From the NCBI GenBank assembly GCA_039090855.1, contig CM077002.1, forward strand, positions 85,750,194 to 85,814,193: a stretch of DNA of 64,000 nt, read 5' to 3'. Below, in pieces: positions 21,836 through 33,439 of the stretch. Source of the DNA: Macrothele yani. Lineage: Eukaryota; Arthropoda; Arachnida; Araneae; Macrothelidae. Numbering within the stretch: position 1 is the stretch's first letter; the number at the start of each line of letters is the position of its first letter. Under the pieces are notes generated by a model. It was not told where the DNA came from. It did no database searches and saw only the letters and a list, made by a program, of their open reading frames with translations. The position numbers were made by a program, and so were the translations under genes.

Positions 21836-23053
21836 CTGAAGTGCCAGAAAAACTGGTACGGACGGGCTTATGCAAAATACATAGCAACGTCACCTATGGG
21901 CATACTAGGTTGCGTCCGCCAGTGCGTATATAAAGCGATAGACATCCTTGCCAGATGTCAGAGCTGTTTTCGGCATGAGAATGACAAGTAATAACGATTT
22001 AAGCGATTTCCAACGCGGTGTCATAGTTGGCGCTCGTGAGATGGGCCATAATATTTCGGAGGTAGAAACGAAGTTCGGATTTTCACGGACGACCATTGCA
22101 ACGGTGTAACGTGACTTCAAGAATTCCGGCAAAATCTCCAACCTACGATACCAGTGTGACCGTAAAAAGACATTGGGTAAGCGTGACCATCGTCGGCTGT
22201 CAAGAATTGTTTCACGCGATAGGCGTGCAACACTCTCGCAGGTATCATCGGAATTCAATGCTGGAGCCTCAACAAGCAACAGCGTCCGGATCGTGCAACG
22301 TACCCTGCACGATATGGGCTTTGGGAGCCGACGCCCAACTCGAGTCCCCTTGATGGGTGCACGACACAGAGCTATCTATGCGCCTCGCTTGGGCACGGCA
22401 ATACCGCCACTGAACAATAATTACTGGAAACAAGTAGCCTGGTCTGACGCGTCGCATTTCCAACTGTATCGGGCAGATGGAAGGATTCGTGCCTGGCGCA
22501 AACCCCATGAAGCCACGGATCTCGCCTGTCAACAGGGAACTGTAACGGCTGGTGGGGGTCCGTAATGGTATGGGGTGTGTTTAGGTGGACTTCACTGGGA
22601 CCCCTGGTACGTATACAAACGTCTGTGACCAGCCAACGCTATGTGCGCATCCTTTCTGACGAGGTACACCCGTTCATGTCCTGCATTCATGCTGATGGGT
22701 TGGGCCTGTTCCAACAGGACAATGCACCACCACACAAGTGTCGGTACACCACATTATGATTAGAGGAGCATTCATCTGAGTTCGGGATGTTGCCATTCCA
22801 ACCCAAGTCCCCAGATCTGAACGTGATAGAACACATTTGGGATGCCATGCAACACGCTATTGAACACAGGAATCCGAGACCTCGGAATACACCCGAATTG
22901 GGGAATGCTGTGCAGGAAGTATGGTGTGCATTGCCTACAGCATGTTTCCAGAATCTAGTGGAGTCCATGCCCAGTCGTATTTTTGCAGTCCTGCGCTCCC
23001 GTGGGGGACCTACCAAGTATTAGACTGGTGTACCAGTTTTTCTGGCACTTCAG
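21836..23053 (+). mobile_element. Tc1-like transposon, second family, decayed
   Basis: Ends CTGAAGTGCCAGAAAAACTGG (left) and the complement CCAGTTTTTCTGGCACTTCAG (right). TA precedes the left end and TT(A) follows the right end. The plus-strand transposase starts near 21,975 (NNDLSDFQRGVIVGARE, HTH domain). It continues with a stop near 22,107 and a frame change near 22,560. Catalytic motifs are WSDASHFQLYRADG, FQQDNAPPHK and SPDLNVIEHIWDAMQ. It abuts the previous transposon, with only 2 bp between the two TA sites. Confidence 0.9.
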
Positions 23054-23240
23054 TTAACATCACAGCCTCTCCTTGACAAATGTCAACCCCGCCTTCTCGT
23101 GGTGCATCCTGTTCCCACTAAAGGGGCTCTGACGACCGCAAATAGCGGTATAACTATACCATCGGGATCAGAGGAAATGCTATCCCACACTCACCAACCC
23201 GCTTGGCCAGCGTGGTGAGTTATGGCCAAACACCTCCAAA

Positions 23241-24526
23241 ATGACTCTACAACTTAAATCTTGGCCCTCAGTCTCCGGCAGCTGGAATGTACCTGGCCAA
23301 GGCAGCGGCCAGTGCGACATGAAGGCAGAGGGTGCTAAGAATCCCCGGAGGACCGGACTAGGCTGCCATTTGATGCTGACCTTGGCTACCTACAACGGAC
23401 GCTCCCTATCTTCTGATTCAAGGCTTCTTGAATTGGAAGAGGAACTACAAAGGATCAAGTGGGACATCGTCGGGCTAAGTGAGGTAAGGAGAAAAGGAGA
23501 AGATCTCATTGAACTGAAAAGTGGACATCTCTTCTATTATCGTGGGACAGATACTGGCAGAACTAGTGGTGTTGGATTTATAATAAACAAGAAACTGAAG
23601 GATAAAGTGGTAGAAGTTGAAAGTTCCTCTGACAGAGCTGCACGACTCGTTATCCAACTATCGAGGAAGATACCAGGCTCAGATTATTCAAACTTATGCA
23701 CCCACCACAAGTCATCCTGAAGAAGAAATTGAAGAATTTTATGAGGAAATTCGTCATCTAAATAATAAAGGTAAGCAGCACTTGAAGATAATTATGGGAG
23801 ATTTCAATGCAAAAATAGGGCACCGGCAACAGAATGAAACTTCAGTAGGTAAATTCGGTCACGGCAACAGAAACCAGCGTGGAAATACTCTCGTTGAGTT
23901 TGCAGAGGCAGAAGGATTTTTCATCTTGAATTCCTTTTTCAAGAAAAAGCCACACAGGAAATGGACATGGAGACATCCAATTGGGACGACAAGTGAAATT
24001 GATTTTATTGTGTGTAACAAAAAAATTCGTCATCGAAGACTGCAGTGTGCTGAACAAGTTCAACACAGGTAGTGACCATAGATTGGTGAGATGTAAGATG
24101 CACCTCAACACTAAACTGGAACGTGGCAAGCTCATAAGACAAACAGAATGTATTGACATAACCAACCTTAAAAAACACCATAATACTTTCAAGTTGGAAC
24201 TGAAGAACAGATTCTCTGCTTTAGAAGGCCTAACATCGGAAGACGTGGATATTTCGGAAGTTAACAGAAAAGTAACCAAAGCTCTTATGGAAACAGCAAC
24301 AAAATTAGCTGGGTCTAAGAACAAGTTGCATGTAAACAAATTATCAGGAAAAACCAAAATGTTGATGCGAAAAAGAAGAGAGATGAGGACAACTAAAGAA
24401 GATGTGACTTCCAAAGTGGAATATATAGAGCTATGCAAGACAGCACGAAAAAGTATCACTGAAGACGTAAGGAAATTCAACTGTGAGCTAGTGAGGGAAA
24501 AGCAATTGAAAACAACCAAAGCCTAA
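23241..24526 (+). pseudogene. RTE endonuclease domain, frameshifted
   Basis: Three overlapping frames form an AP-type endonuclease. They show LTLATYNGRSL (Asn), IKWDIVGLSEVRR (catalytic Glu), GVGFIINKKL, then IQTYAPTTSHPEEEIEEF after a frame change near 23,670. IIMGDFNAKIGHRQ (Asp/Asn) follows, then IDFIVCNKK and, after another change near 24,030, NTGSDHRLVRCK (SDH motif). All catalytic motifs are present, but two frame changes prevent translation of a whole enzyme. Confidence 0.85.
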
Positions 24527-24687
24527 AGATAGCAAAGGGACATCTCAGTAAGGGAAGAAAACAGATTATGGCTCTGAGAAAAGAAGATGGTTCTATAACA
24601 AGAAATAGAGGCGAAATTTTGACAAGAGTGAAAGATTTCTACTCCAAATTATATGAAAGGGATGATACATGATGTACTCCAGACATC

Positions 24688-26099
24688 ATGAAAGGTACCA
24701 GAGTTCTTCCAGTCCTCCCAGCAGAAGTTGCTCATGCAATCAAGAACATGAAGCGGGGGAAAGCTCCAGGAGAAGATGGAATTACTATAGACATCATACA
24801 AGAAGCAAGTGGAGAAATTGAAACAGTACTCGCCCAAATTTTCACTCGATGCCTTAATGAAGGGAAGATTCCTGAGGATTGGAACAATGCTACAATGATC
24901 CTGCTACATAAAAAAGGTGACATTGAGGATCTCAGGAACTACAGACCTATCAGCCTCCTATCAGTGGTTTATAAAATCTTCACTAAAGTTCTTTCACACC
25001 GCTTGAAGGTAACACTGGACATGGCTCAACCGAGAGAACAAGCTGGATTCAGGAGTGGCTACAGCACAATAGATCATATCCACGTACTGAGAGAACTCAT
25101 TGAAAGAGCGAGGAATATGAACTTCCATTGTGCATGGCTTTTATCGATTATGAAAAAGCCTTTGATTCGGTGAAACCATCAGCAGTTACCATGGCTCTGA
25201 AATCCTGCGGTATTGAAGATGCATACATTAATATTATTAATAACATCTATGAAAATGCAAGTGCAAAGATTAGGCTGTTTGAAAATACAACACACGTAAA
25301 AATTGGAAAGGGCGTGAGACAAGGTGACACCATATCTCCGAAGCTCTTTAATGCCACATTGGAAAATGTCTTTCAATCACTGAGCTGGGAAAACAAAGGG
25401 ATAAAGATTAATGGAGATTATCTAACCCACCTTCGTTTTGCTGATGACGTAGTCATTTTTGCAACTACCCCATCAGAGCTGCAGAGTATGATCCAGGAAC
25501 TTGCTGACAAGAGTAAAGAAGTGGGATTAAAAATGAACTTTCAGAAGACAAAAGTGATGTTCAATGCTTTTACAAGAAATGAAGATTTATCGATTGATGG
25601 AGAACAACTGGAGATAACAGACACGTATGTTTATCTTGGACAGCAGATATCAAGTGAGGGTCACATTGATGAAGAAATTAATCGGCGTACAAAACTTGCC
25701 TGGAGAGCTTTTGGAAGAAACAGCATAATTTTCAAGAGCAATATGCCATTATGTCTTAAAAGAAAAGTGTTTGATCAATGCATCCTTCCAGTGCTTACGT
25801 ATGGTGCAGAGACGTGGACCTTAACTAAAAGAGACATACAAAGGCTGCAGACAACTCAAAGCAGCATGGAGAGGTGCATGCTTGGTATAACCAGGAGAGA
25901 TAAGAAGAGGAACTCGTGGATCCGAAAAATGACAAGAGTGGAAGACATCATGATCAGAGTTAAATCCCTGAAATGGCAATGGGCTGGACATACTGCCAGA
26001 AGAACAGACCATCCATCGATGGACAGTCGAAATTTTAGATTGGATTCCAAGGAACAGGAAAAGACCCAGAAGAAGACCACATGGGAGATGGGTGGATGA
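24688..26099 (+). pseudogene. RTE reverse transcriptase, frameshifted
   Basis: RT with MKRGKAPGEDGIT, MILLHKKGDIEDLRNYRPIS, EQAGFRSGYSTIDHI, then a frame change near 25,140. MAFIDYEKAFDSVKPSA (motif A), KGVRQGDTISPKLFNATLEN (motif B) and LRFADDVVIFA (motif C, FADD) follow. The C-terminal part is TYGAETWTLTKRD ... VKSLKWQWAGHTARRTDH. A stop (TGA near 24,670) separates it from the endonuclease part. The same frame is longer and less broken in the copy at 50,660-51,967. Confidence 0.88.
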
Positions 26100-26204
26100 A
26101 ATTCGTAAATATGCAGGAGTGACATGGAGGAGACTGGCACAAGACAGACCGTTGTGGAGGAAACTTGGGGAGACCTTCGTCCAGCAGTGGATTGATAATG
26201 GTTG

Positions 26205-26386
<182 letters not shown>

Positions 26387-26399
26387 GTTAAATAATAAT

Positions 26400-26600
26400 T
26401 AATCTTTATATCTTTGTTTTTCCATTTTCAGTGATTCAAAGACATTTAGCAATGTGGCATTGAAGAGTTTGGGAGATATGCTATCCCTTTGTCTTACTCC
26501 CTTTCTAATTTTTGTTGGTGCTGTATCCTGAAAATGCTGAACCTTTACACTTGCATTTTTCATAGATGTTACAATATCCCTTTGTTTTCCCATTTATATA
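26400..26600 (-). mobile_element. RTE fragment (RTE-D)
   Basis: About 200 bp of the RT palm region on the minus strand (IRKGVRQRDSISPKLFNATL), truncated at both ends. It shares variants with RTE-C (TTTGTTTTCCCATTTCAG; GAGTTTGGGAGATATG) rather than with RTE-B. It lies between the GA array and the mariner-type element. Confidence 0.85.
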
Positions 26601-26604
26601 TATA

Positions 26605-27706
26605 CAGGGTGCACAGGAAAGTCCCTTTAGCCTGGAATAACTTGCTAACGGAGAAAGGTACAGTTATGCAACTGAGATAACGATATAGTAAAGCGACTAC
26701 GCCCGATGAAACCAACAGCAGCGCCACTAGTGGCGAAATGCAGAAGTTAGCCATTGCAAATCGAAAACGAAGAGAGATAGAGCAAAATTTCCAAATACAA
26801 AGTTGTAGAGCATCAATTAATTAGTACAAAACGACATTTGTTTCACACGGATAAGATAAATTGTCGCCTGAATACCCTACAATGTCCGAAATCGATGCGC
26901 GACGATTCGAATCTGCATATTCTCATTTCACTAATGTAGCCGTATGCAAATGCAGATTGTGACGTTGTACCGTACCTACGATGTAAAAACCAGTAGCAGG
27001 ATGTACCCTGATCAGAAGTTTAAGCCTACGTACGCTGTGTGAGAATGGCGAGCTTGAATTTCTGGGGTTACGTAAAAAATCAGGTGTATGCAACAGCGCC
27101 TACAAGTCTGCTGGATCTACGTCGTCGTGTTACAGATGCTTGCAATAGAGTGTCACCTTCCATGCTGAGGAATGTGCATGCAGAGTTACTTTCACGAATA
27201 CAAATGTGTATCGTGGGAAATGGCGAACTCTTCGAACATACTTGACATTAACTTTTTATCACTGTGCGCCAGTTGCCTTTTTTGTTTCTGTTTTGTCTGA
27301 CGTCATCAAACTGTATTGACATAAGTACGCATTTATGCAATAAATTGTGCGTATTTGCTCATACCTATGCCTGATAATTTCAAATGTTCACACAAACGGT
27401 CGCGCACCGATTTCGGACATTTTAGGGTATTCAGGCGAGCGACAATTCATCTTATCCGTGTGAAACAAATGTTGTTTTGTACTAATCAATTGATGCTCTA
27501 CAGCTTTGTAATTGGAAATTTTGTTCTATCTCTTTTCGTTTTCGATTTGCAATGGCTAACTTCCGAATTTCGCCACTAGAGGCGCTGGTATTGGTTGCAT
27601 TCGATCGGGCGTGGTTGCTTTACTATACCGTTATCTCCCTTGCATAACTGTATCTCTCTCCGTTCGCGAGATATTCCAGGCTAAAGGGACTTTCCTATAC
27701 ACCCTG
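26605..27706 (+). mobile_element. mariner-superfamily element with about 309-bp terminal inverted repeats
   Basis: A 1.10-kb element starting CAGGGTGCACAGGAAAGTCC and ending with the complement GACTTTCCTATACACCCTG, flanked by TA (26,603-26,604 and 27,707-27,708). The inverted repeats are very long: 26,605-26,913 against 27,398-27,706, alignable throughout with scattered differences. The centre keeps only the last about 67 codons of a transposase. It is a non-autonomous, foldback-like derivative. Confidence 0.92.
27039..27245 (+). pseudogene. C-terminal remnant of a mariner-type transposase
   Basis: The frame reads FWGYVKNQVYATAPTSLLDL, RRRVTDACNRVSPSML and LLSRIQMCIVGNGELFEHT. It resembles the end of DDE transposases of the mariner/IS630 superfamily (pattern LWGYLKDxVYxxPxxxLxxLRxRI...LxxRLxxCIxxxGxHFEH). 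The catalytic domain is absent, so it cannot act. It identifies the parent of the long-inverted-repeat element. Confidence 0.75.
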
Positions 27707-27838
27707 TATATAAATATATATATACTGTATATATATTCTATTAAGAAGAGACTGAAGCAAAAAAAAAATTTAACTCATTCCAAGTTCAACATAGAAAAAG
27801 TTTAGTAAAAAGAGAAACAAAGAACAAAAAACAACTGA

Positions 27839-28261
27839 ATGCAGAAGGTGTCGAGAATACTGAGCCTTGGCTTTATCAAGGACCAGCAAAAACTCTGCAT
27901 TTTCTCACTTCCACAAAGACCTATTTGGAAATGGGTTTCTGCAAAGTCATGGATGCAAGTAATAAGCCCACCAAAAAATTTTTTAAGTATATATGCCATG
28001 ACCTCCGCAGAGTTGTATGACCAAACATTAGTTAACTTCCCGGAGCCCGACGATGCTGCCCCTCTCGAACTCCTCCAACTGCTTGTATTGCTTCAAAAAT
28101 TTTCTCCGAGGCATACTTCACTGGCAAAGGGCGCAACCAACACAACAGCACTAGTCAGAATGGGAAGTACGTGCAACGGGATGACCTTATATAGCCAGTC
28201 AGGCACAGAGCTACGACCCCGCCTTGCATGCGTCACATGCGCAGCCGAGCGTGATATTTGA
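27839..28261 (+). other. unidentified open frame of 140 codons
   Basis: An open frame between two DNA transposons. It includes WMQVISPPKNFLSIYAMT, SAELYDQTLVNFPEPDDAAP and LELLQLLVLLQKFSPRHTSL. No domain, signal peptide or splice context was recognised. The local base composition is less AT-rich than the surroundings. It may be part of an unrecognised repeat or chance. Nothing supports expression. Confidence 0.2.
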
Positions 28262-28390
28262 ATCATTTGCATGTCTCAGGATGTCAAACCTACCCACCAA
28301 GTTTCATTCTTGTCAGTTGCTTCCTTCTGGGTGGTGCAATTATTTTTTTGACGATGAGTGTATATAAATATATATATATATATATATACG

Positions 28391-29592
28391 CACAGTCGAG
28401 TCACATTATTTTTACCACCTCCTACTTTTGACGTCAACAGCGCGTAACCAATGAAAGAAGCCACGTGTCGTGAGCTGGCTTGGAGGGTATATAAGGTGTG
28501 CTGTAGGCATTCTGAAAACATATCACTCGTTGAGGTCATGGATTAAAGGAGCGATTTATCAGATTTGCAAAAAAAGATAATTATTGGGTTTCGGGCCAAG
28601 GGTGCCAGTATTTCTGAAACAGCGCAGTTTGTGAACTGTTCGCGTGCTGCTGTGGTTAAAGAGTATAGTGATTGGAGAAACTGCACCATTGCGATTAAGC
28701 AACGTGCAAATTGCGGAGTACCACGTGCCATTGATGTGAGAGGTGAACGTCGGCTTCCAAGGCGCATGAGGGCCGATCGACACGCTACAGTGGAACAACT
28801 CACTGGCCGAATGAACCAGGTGGCTACCGGAAGTGTGTCTAAAACGACAGTTCAGCGACCCTGCTGCGTATGGGGTTCCGATGCAGACGGATATTCACTG
28901 CACCTATGCTAACGACGGTGCATCGACAGAAAAGGCTTACATTTGCACGGCAATATCGGAATTGAACCTTCGCCGATTGGGAAAAAAGGGGATTGCCTTC
29001 TCCGATGAGTCATGTTTTCTGCTTCATCGAACAGATGGACGTCGGCATATAAGGCGAAAAACATAGGAGAACAAACACTCTTCAACCATTGTTGGAAGAA
29101 CACAAGCTGGTGGGGCCGGTGTTATGGTCTGGGGAATGTTTTCGTGGCATTCCCTTGGTCCACTCATACCTGTAGAAGGCACTATGGGCTGAATTCGTTA
29201 TAAATCCATCCTTGCAGACCACGTACACCCATACATGCTTATTGTCTTCCCTGTGGCGGATGGGATCTTAGAGCACAACAATGCGACGTATCACACAGCC
29301 AGAAATGTCCCAGAACGGTTGGAAGAGCATGATGAATACTTCAAAGTACTTACCTGGTCCCCTAATCCCCCAGACTTAAACCCAATTGAGCATCTGAGTG
29401 ACCACCTCGATCGTGTTGTTGGCTTTATGGATCCTCCACCACGCACCCACCAGCAGCTGTCAAATGCATTGCAGTCAGCATGGCTCCACATACCTGTGAA
29501 CACTCCCAGCCCGACTAGCTGCTGTCCGCGCCACACACGGCGGCTACTTTGGATATTAGGTAATGGTCACAATAATGTGACTCGACCGTGTA
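28391..29592 (+). mobile_element. Tc1-like transposon, third family, decayed
   Basis: Ends CACAGTCGAGTCACATTATT (left) and the complement AATAATGTGACTCGACCGTG followed by TA (right). The plus-strand transposase remnant starts near 28,550. It shows LQKKIIIGFRAKGASISE (HTH), GERRLPRRMRADRHATVEQL, FSDESCFLLHRTDGRRHIRR (first Asp) and [20 protein letters not shown] (Glu). Frame changes occur near 28,860 and 29,060, and the second Asp motif reads LEHNNATYHTARN (Asp replaced by Asn). Inactive. Confidence 0.88.
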
Positions 29593-30043
29593 TTAGGTCA
29601 GATTTAAGAGCTATAGGCAGGTGCATTAAACCTCATTCTTTTGCTGTTTTGATTGATTATAAATGCCAAATGTTATTGATGTGGGTCTCTGTTATTGATG
29701 TTATTTCCTCCTAATATCACACATACATTATTTTCCACATACCTACAAGTTGCAGTGAACTCCCAGTATAAGTAACAGCACGTGTAAAATCTTCATCATG
29801 AATGATAAAAATAGAAACTTGACCTGCATCATTTATTTTCTAGAATGCAGAATGCTGAAGGAGCATTCTATTTACCCATGCAATGTAGTGGAGGAAACTC
29901 CATATTTCAGTTTATAAAAAAAAATTGTATTTCTGTTTCCCAGATTTTCACGCTGCACCTGTAGGCTGCTTTTCCAGATCATAATGTACACAGACCTTAT
30001 TACATTAAGAACCACGCTTGCTACTTTGCAGCACCAATAAAAA
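29593..30043. other. intron sequence, nothing recognised
   Basis: AT-rich sequence between a Tc1-like element and a SINE. No exon was seen. Confidence 0.5.
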
Positions 30044-30275
30044 GGCCGCCCCGGTGGCGCAGTGGTCTAAGGCGTTGGCCTCTGATCATTCGTCCGTAAG
30101 GGGTCCGGGTTCGAATCCCGGTCAGGCATGGATGTTGTGTTTGTCTTACGGCACTGGCTCTCTCCCTTCCCTGGAACCAGTGACCCTAAATTAGGGACGG
30201 GCGACTGCTTATAGCCCATTGAGTTGCTCACGGTGGTCGTTAAACCTCCAATAAAAAAAAAAAAATAAATAAATA
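30044..30275 (+). mobile_element. tRNA-derived SINE, near-consensus copy (S6)
   Basis: GGCCGCCCCGGTGGCGCAG head, B box GGGTTCGAATCCCGG, intact body and an A-rich tail followed by (AATA)n. It is nearly identical to S3 at 1,498. It sits in the long intron about 220 bp upstream (plus strand) of the acid phosphatase-like exon at 30,498. Confidence 0.92.
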
Positions 30276-30497
30276 AAAAGACTAGGTTTGAGAATGATTC
30301 TTAGTGATGCACTTCATCTATGCATTGATTGGGTAAGTGTATAAGATGGACGTCTCGTCCGAAAATTTTGTTTCCTTAGATTTTGACGAGAAGCTCTGGA
30401 TTTCGTCCTTGAAGCAGATAAAGAAAGAAAAGCGCAGAGAAAAAGCATTTACCATTTTTTTTTACAGTTTAGGATATTTATGATAAGTGTTTCTTAC

Positions 30498-30578
30498 CTC
30501 TACTGGATCAGAAGTGATAAAACCGTTGTATCTTGCTCGCAGGTAAGCTCCCAACACAAATGACTGAAATTTTCCAAG
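30498..30578 (-). CDS. histidine acid phosphatase-like protein, internal exon (second seen)
   Basis: An 81-nt, 27-codon minus-strand exon. The acceptor is preceded by a pyrimidine tract (CTATTTTTTTCTTTTTCAG) and the donor is GTAAGAAACA. The peptide contains LGKFQSFVLGAYLRARYNG followed by FITSDPVE. In the family this region reads LTxxGKxQxYxLGxxLRxRYxxFL and forms the helix after the active-site loop. It joins the exon at 33,065-33,160 in phase 0 (LGQLTM|LGKFQ) and the exon at 8,534-8,683 in phase 0. No stop or frame problem is present. Confidence 0.85.
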
Positions 30579-30599
30579 CTGAAAAAGAAAAAAATAGAG

Positions 30600-33064
30600 G
30601 GCAGTAGTTTTTAGGATCCTGCTTTTTTTTTAATGAAAGTGCTCCATTTATTTTCTCTTGATATTGTTATTTTATTAAAATTCATGTTTTTCTGTTGAAT
30701 TTGCACTTAGATCTAATTATCAAATTTCAGAATTTCGATAAAACATTTTATTGTAAGGTGGAACTTTTTGTGAGATCTGCTTTCCGTAAGTAGTGCCACA
30801 GAAATCCTTAAATGTATCATTTGGGATACATTCTCATACTTGACTGGTAATTACGCATTCAGTGAGCAGAGTATGTTGCTACTTTTATGCCCCATTTCTT
30901 TTCAACATTAGTGAATGGAATCATCTAATAGGAAACAGCCTGCCCGGTTCTGCTAACATCCATCTGCTCTCGAAAGTTTCTGTGCAAACCGAAAACTTAT
31001 AGCAAGTACTATATTTCTCTTTTTTTTTTATATATATATGTGAGACAAAATTTTACTTGTTGAAATTCCTCAAGAAAAACTTTTCACTTTCAGTAAATAA
31101 AAATTCACTGTTTGTTCCGCAGCTGGTTCTTTCGTTCTCCAGATTTTTATTCTTTTCTTTCTTTTTTGTTAACAAAGGAATTTGATAAATTAACAATTAG
31201 TTTGCTGGTTGTTTTATTTATACATATGCAAACAAAGAAGTTGGGAAAAACGATTTTTTTCATGTAGCAGCTCATGTTGTGTGCTAACTAAAGCCTCAGT
31301 GTTATGAGAATGGCAACGTTCAGCCTTCCAGCAGTCTCAAGTACGAAAACTGACTGGTAACACGACTATCATCAGGCAACTGAACTAATGATCACAGGCT
31401 GAGTGACCATTAGTCCAATTGCCTGATGCAAGGACGGAGACAGAGTCTGAACAAGTGCCCCAGTTACCATTCAGTTTTGGGGAGTTTTTACTTGGCATCA
31501 TAAAGGACCAAGATACACTGCTCATTGGGTTTGTATGCTTCATAACTGATTTTTCGTGCTTTAAAGAGCATTAAAGAAAGCCACCTAAGATAAATCAGTG
31601 AGTAGGCGTCTTTAAGAAGAATATTATTTTTTTCATTTTTAATTGCACTAATAAAGCATTTTCGAATGCTCTTTCATTATGAAAAGTAAAATCCGGAAAA
31701 AAAAATCAAAATCTTTCGTTATCCTCACACGAAAGTTTTTATTTATACATATGCAAACAAGATTTTATTTATACATTTCCGACTTTAAATGACGTTTTTG
31801 CAAGCTTGAGCACTATAGCAACATGGAGGAAACAGTTGGAAGATTCATAGCTGTTTCCAGGGTTAAATACGTAAGGGAAATACCTCAGGTCAAGATCGCA
31901 TGCAACAGCCATCAGTTTTTGTTCGATTCATTATACTTGCTCTGAAGGATATGCACGAAGCCACATTTGACGCTGGTAGCATATATTGAAAGGAAAATGG
32001 TGAGAGCAAACGTATCTGTACTTTTGTACATATGATGGAAGGTATTTAACCGAACAATGCCATAGTTGGAATGGTTACATTGTCTTAGTGGGTGTCATAA
32101 AAACATAGAACTACTTCTCCCTGAATTTTCGGAAACGTTATTTGGTTGTCAAATATTTCAGAGATGGGAAGCTAAACTGTTTGAGATGCCTAGCTATGTA
32201 ATGCCACTCTTCAGTGAGAAGCAAAATTGACTCCATCGGTATCGATTATGCTACCAATTCCCTTTCCTTAATTTTTATTTTTTTATTTTTTGCCTTCCAA
32301 AAGAAAGAAGACTAGATAATTTTACTTTCAAGTATACGGCTACTTCTGCTTGAGAGCCCAAACTTACCATGTTTTATAAAACAGTGGCCATGCATATGGA
32401 ATTTACTTACGTTTTCTTGAAATATTTCAAAAAATTTCTTTTGACTGATAGAGCATTAAAACGCCATGATTTATTTCGTCAAAAATTTTGCGGATTATTG
32501 CTTCTAATACAGTTCATAAATTTTCCGCTATCGGATCTGAACGTCGGATTCAGAAATTATCTATGTTACTCTTTGAAGTCTATTTCAGTTAGAGCACAAA
32601 ACCTCCTGTGGCCAATACATCTTGCGGAACCGTGTTCTTATTGAAACTGTGATCGAAATAACATAAAACGATCGAATCCTTATTGTCTCTAACATTATGT
32701 GAAAACACTTGGGTTCCATCTTCCTCACCCAGCTAACTTTTGGTCATGCTATCATTAGGTATTTTTTCTGCTCATATTGTCCTGTTTCTATTTATGTTTT
32801 CTTGACATGACCCAATACAAATAAAAATGAAAACTGATGGCTTTTCCCACAGTATTGGCTTTTTTCTCTCCATATGCATACATGATTTTAAACATGGCCA
32901 TGTTTTATGCGCAGGTGCTCTAGGCATATGTCCAGCGCGCCTTGTGAGTAAAAGCACTCCGGTCAGCAGTTTTGTGTTTACATATCTGGAACACTGATAC
33001 TGTGAAAGTAGAGTATCAGTGTTTTCTCTTTTTCTTTTCGTAAAAGTATTAATTACGTAATTAC
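30600..33064. other. intron between two acid phosphatase-like exons
   Basis: About 2.5 kb, AT-rich, without a recognisable transposon. A 26-bp word (TTTTATTTATACATATGCAAACAA) occurs at about 31,210 and again at about 31,738. No other exon was found. Confidence 0.55.
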
Positions 33065-33160
33065 CATCGTGAGCTGTCCTAGTCCTTCCCGCCAGAAGGA
33101 TTGGAGATTTGGATCGGTAGGATACAAAACGTCTGGTGCACTGCTTCCATGATTTGAAAT
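33065..33160 (-). CDS. histidine acid phosphatase-like protein, exon with the altered active-site loop (first seen)
   Basis: A 96-nt, 32-codon minus-strand exon with a strong acceptor (CTTCCTTTTCCTTTTCAG) and donor GTAATTACG. It encodes ISNHGSSAPDVLYPTDPN and LQSFWREGLGQLTM. Family members read ...RHGxRxPxxxYPTDPxxxxxWPxGxGQLT here. His and Gly of RHG are kept, but the first Arg is Asn and the second (RxP) is Ser. The His is the phosphate-accepting nucleophile, while the arginines bind phosphate. Their loss suggests a pseudoenzyme or a changed function. The upstream exon with the signal peptide was not found. Confidence 0.85.
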
Positions 33161-33439
33161 CTGAAAAGGAAAAGGAAGAAACTGAAATCCTGTTAAGAGA
33201 AACACGCATACACACAGATAGATATATCTTGAGAAATAATTGTTTTTTTACTAAACCCTAAACCAGTAGATCAATAATAGAAATGCATTACCCAGTGTCC
33301 ATAATTAAAGTTCACATTTCCAAGGCAGGAACAGACGGCATTAGTGATCGGAATGACTTCAAATTTGATATGAAAACTCCTGAGATGACGAAATTTTTTT
33401 TGAAGGAAAAACAAAAATTCATTCGAAATCTCGTCTCCA
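33161..33439. other. upstream intron, nothing recognised
   Basis: Sequence upstream of the exon on the minus strand. No further exon was recognised. Confidence 0.4.
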
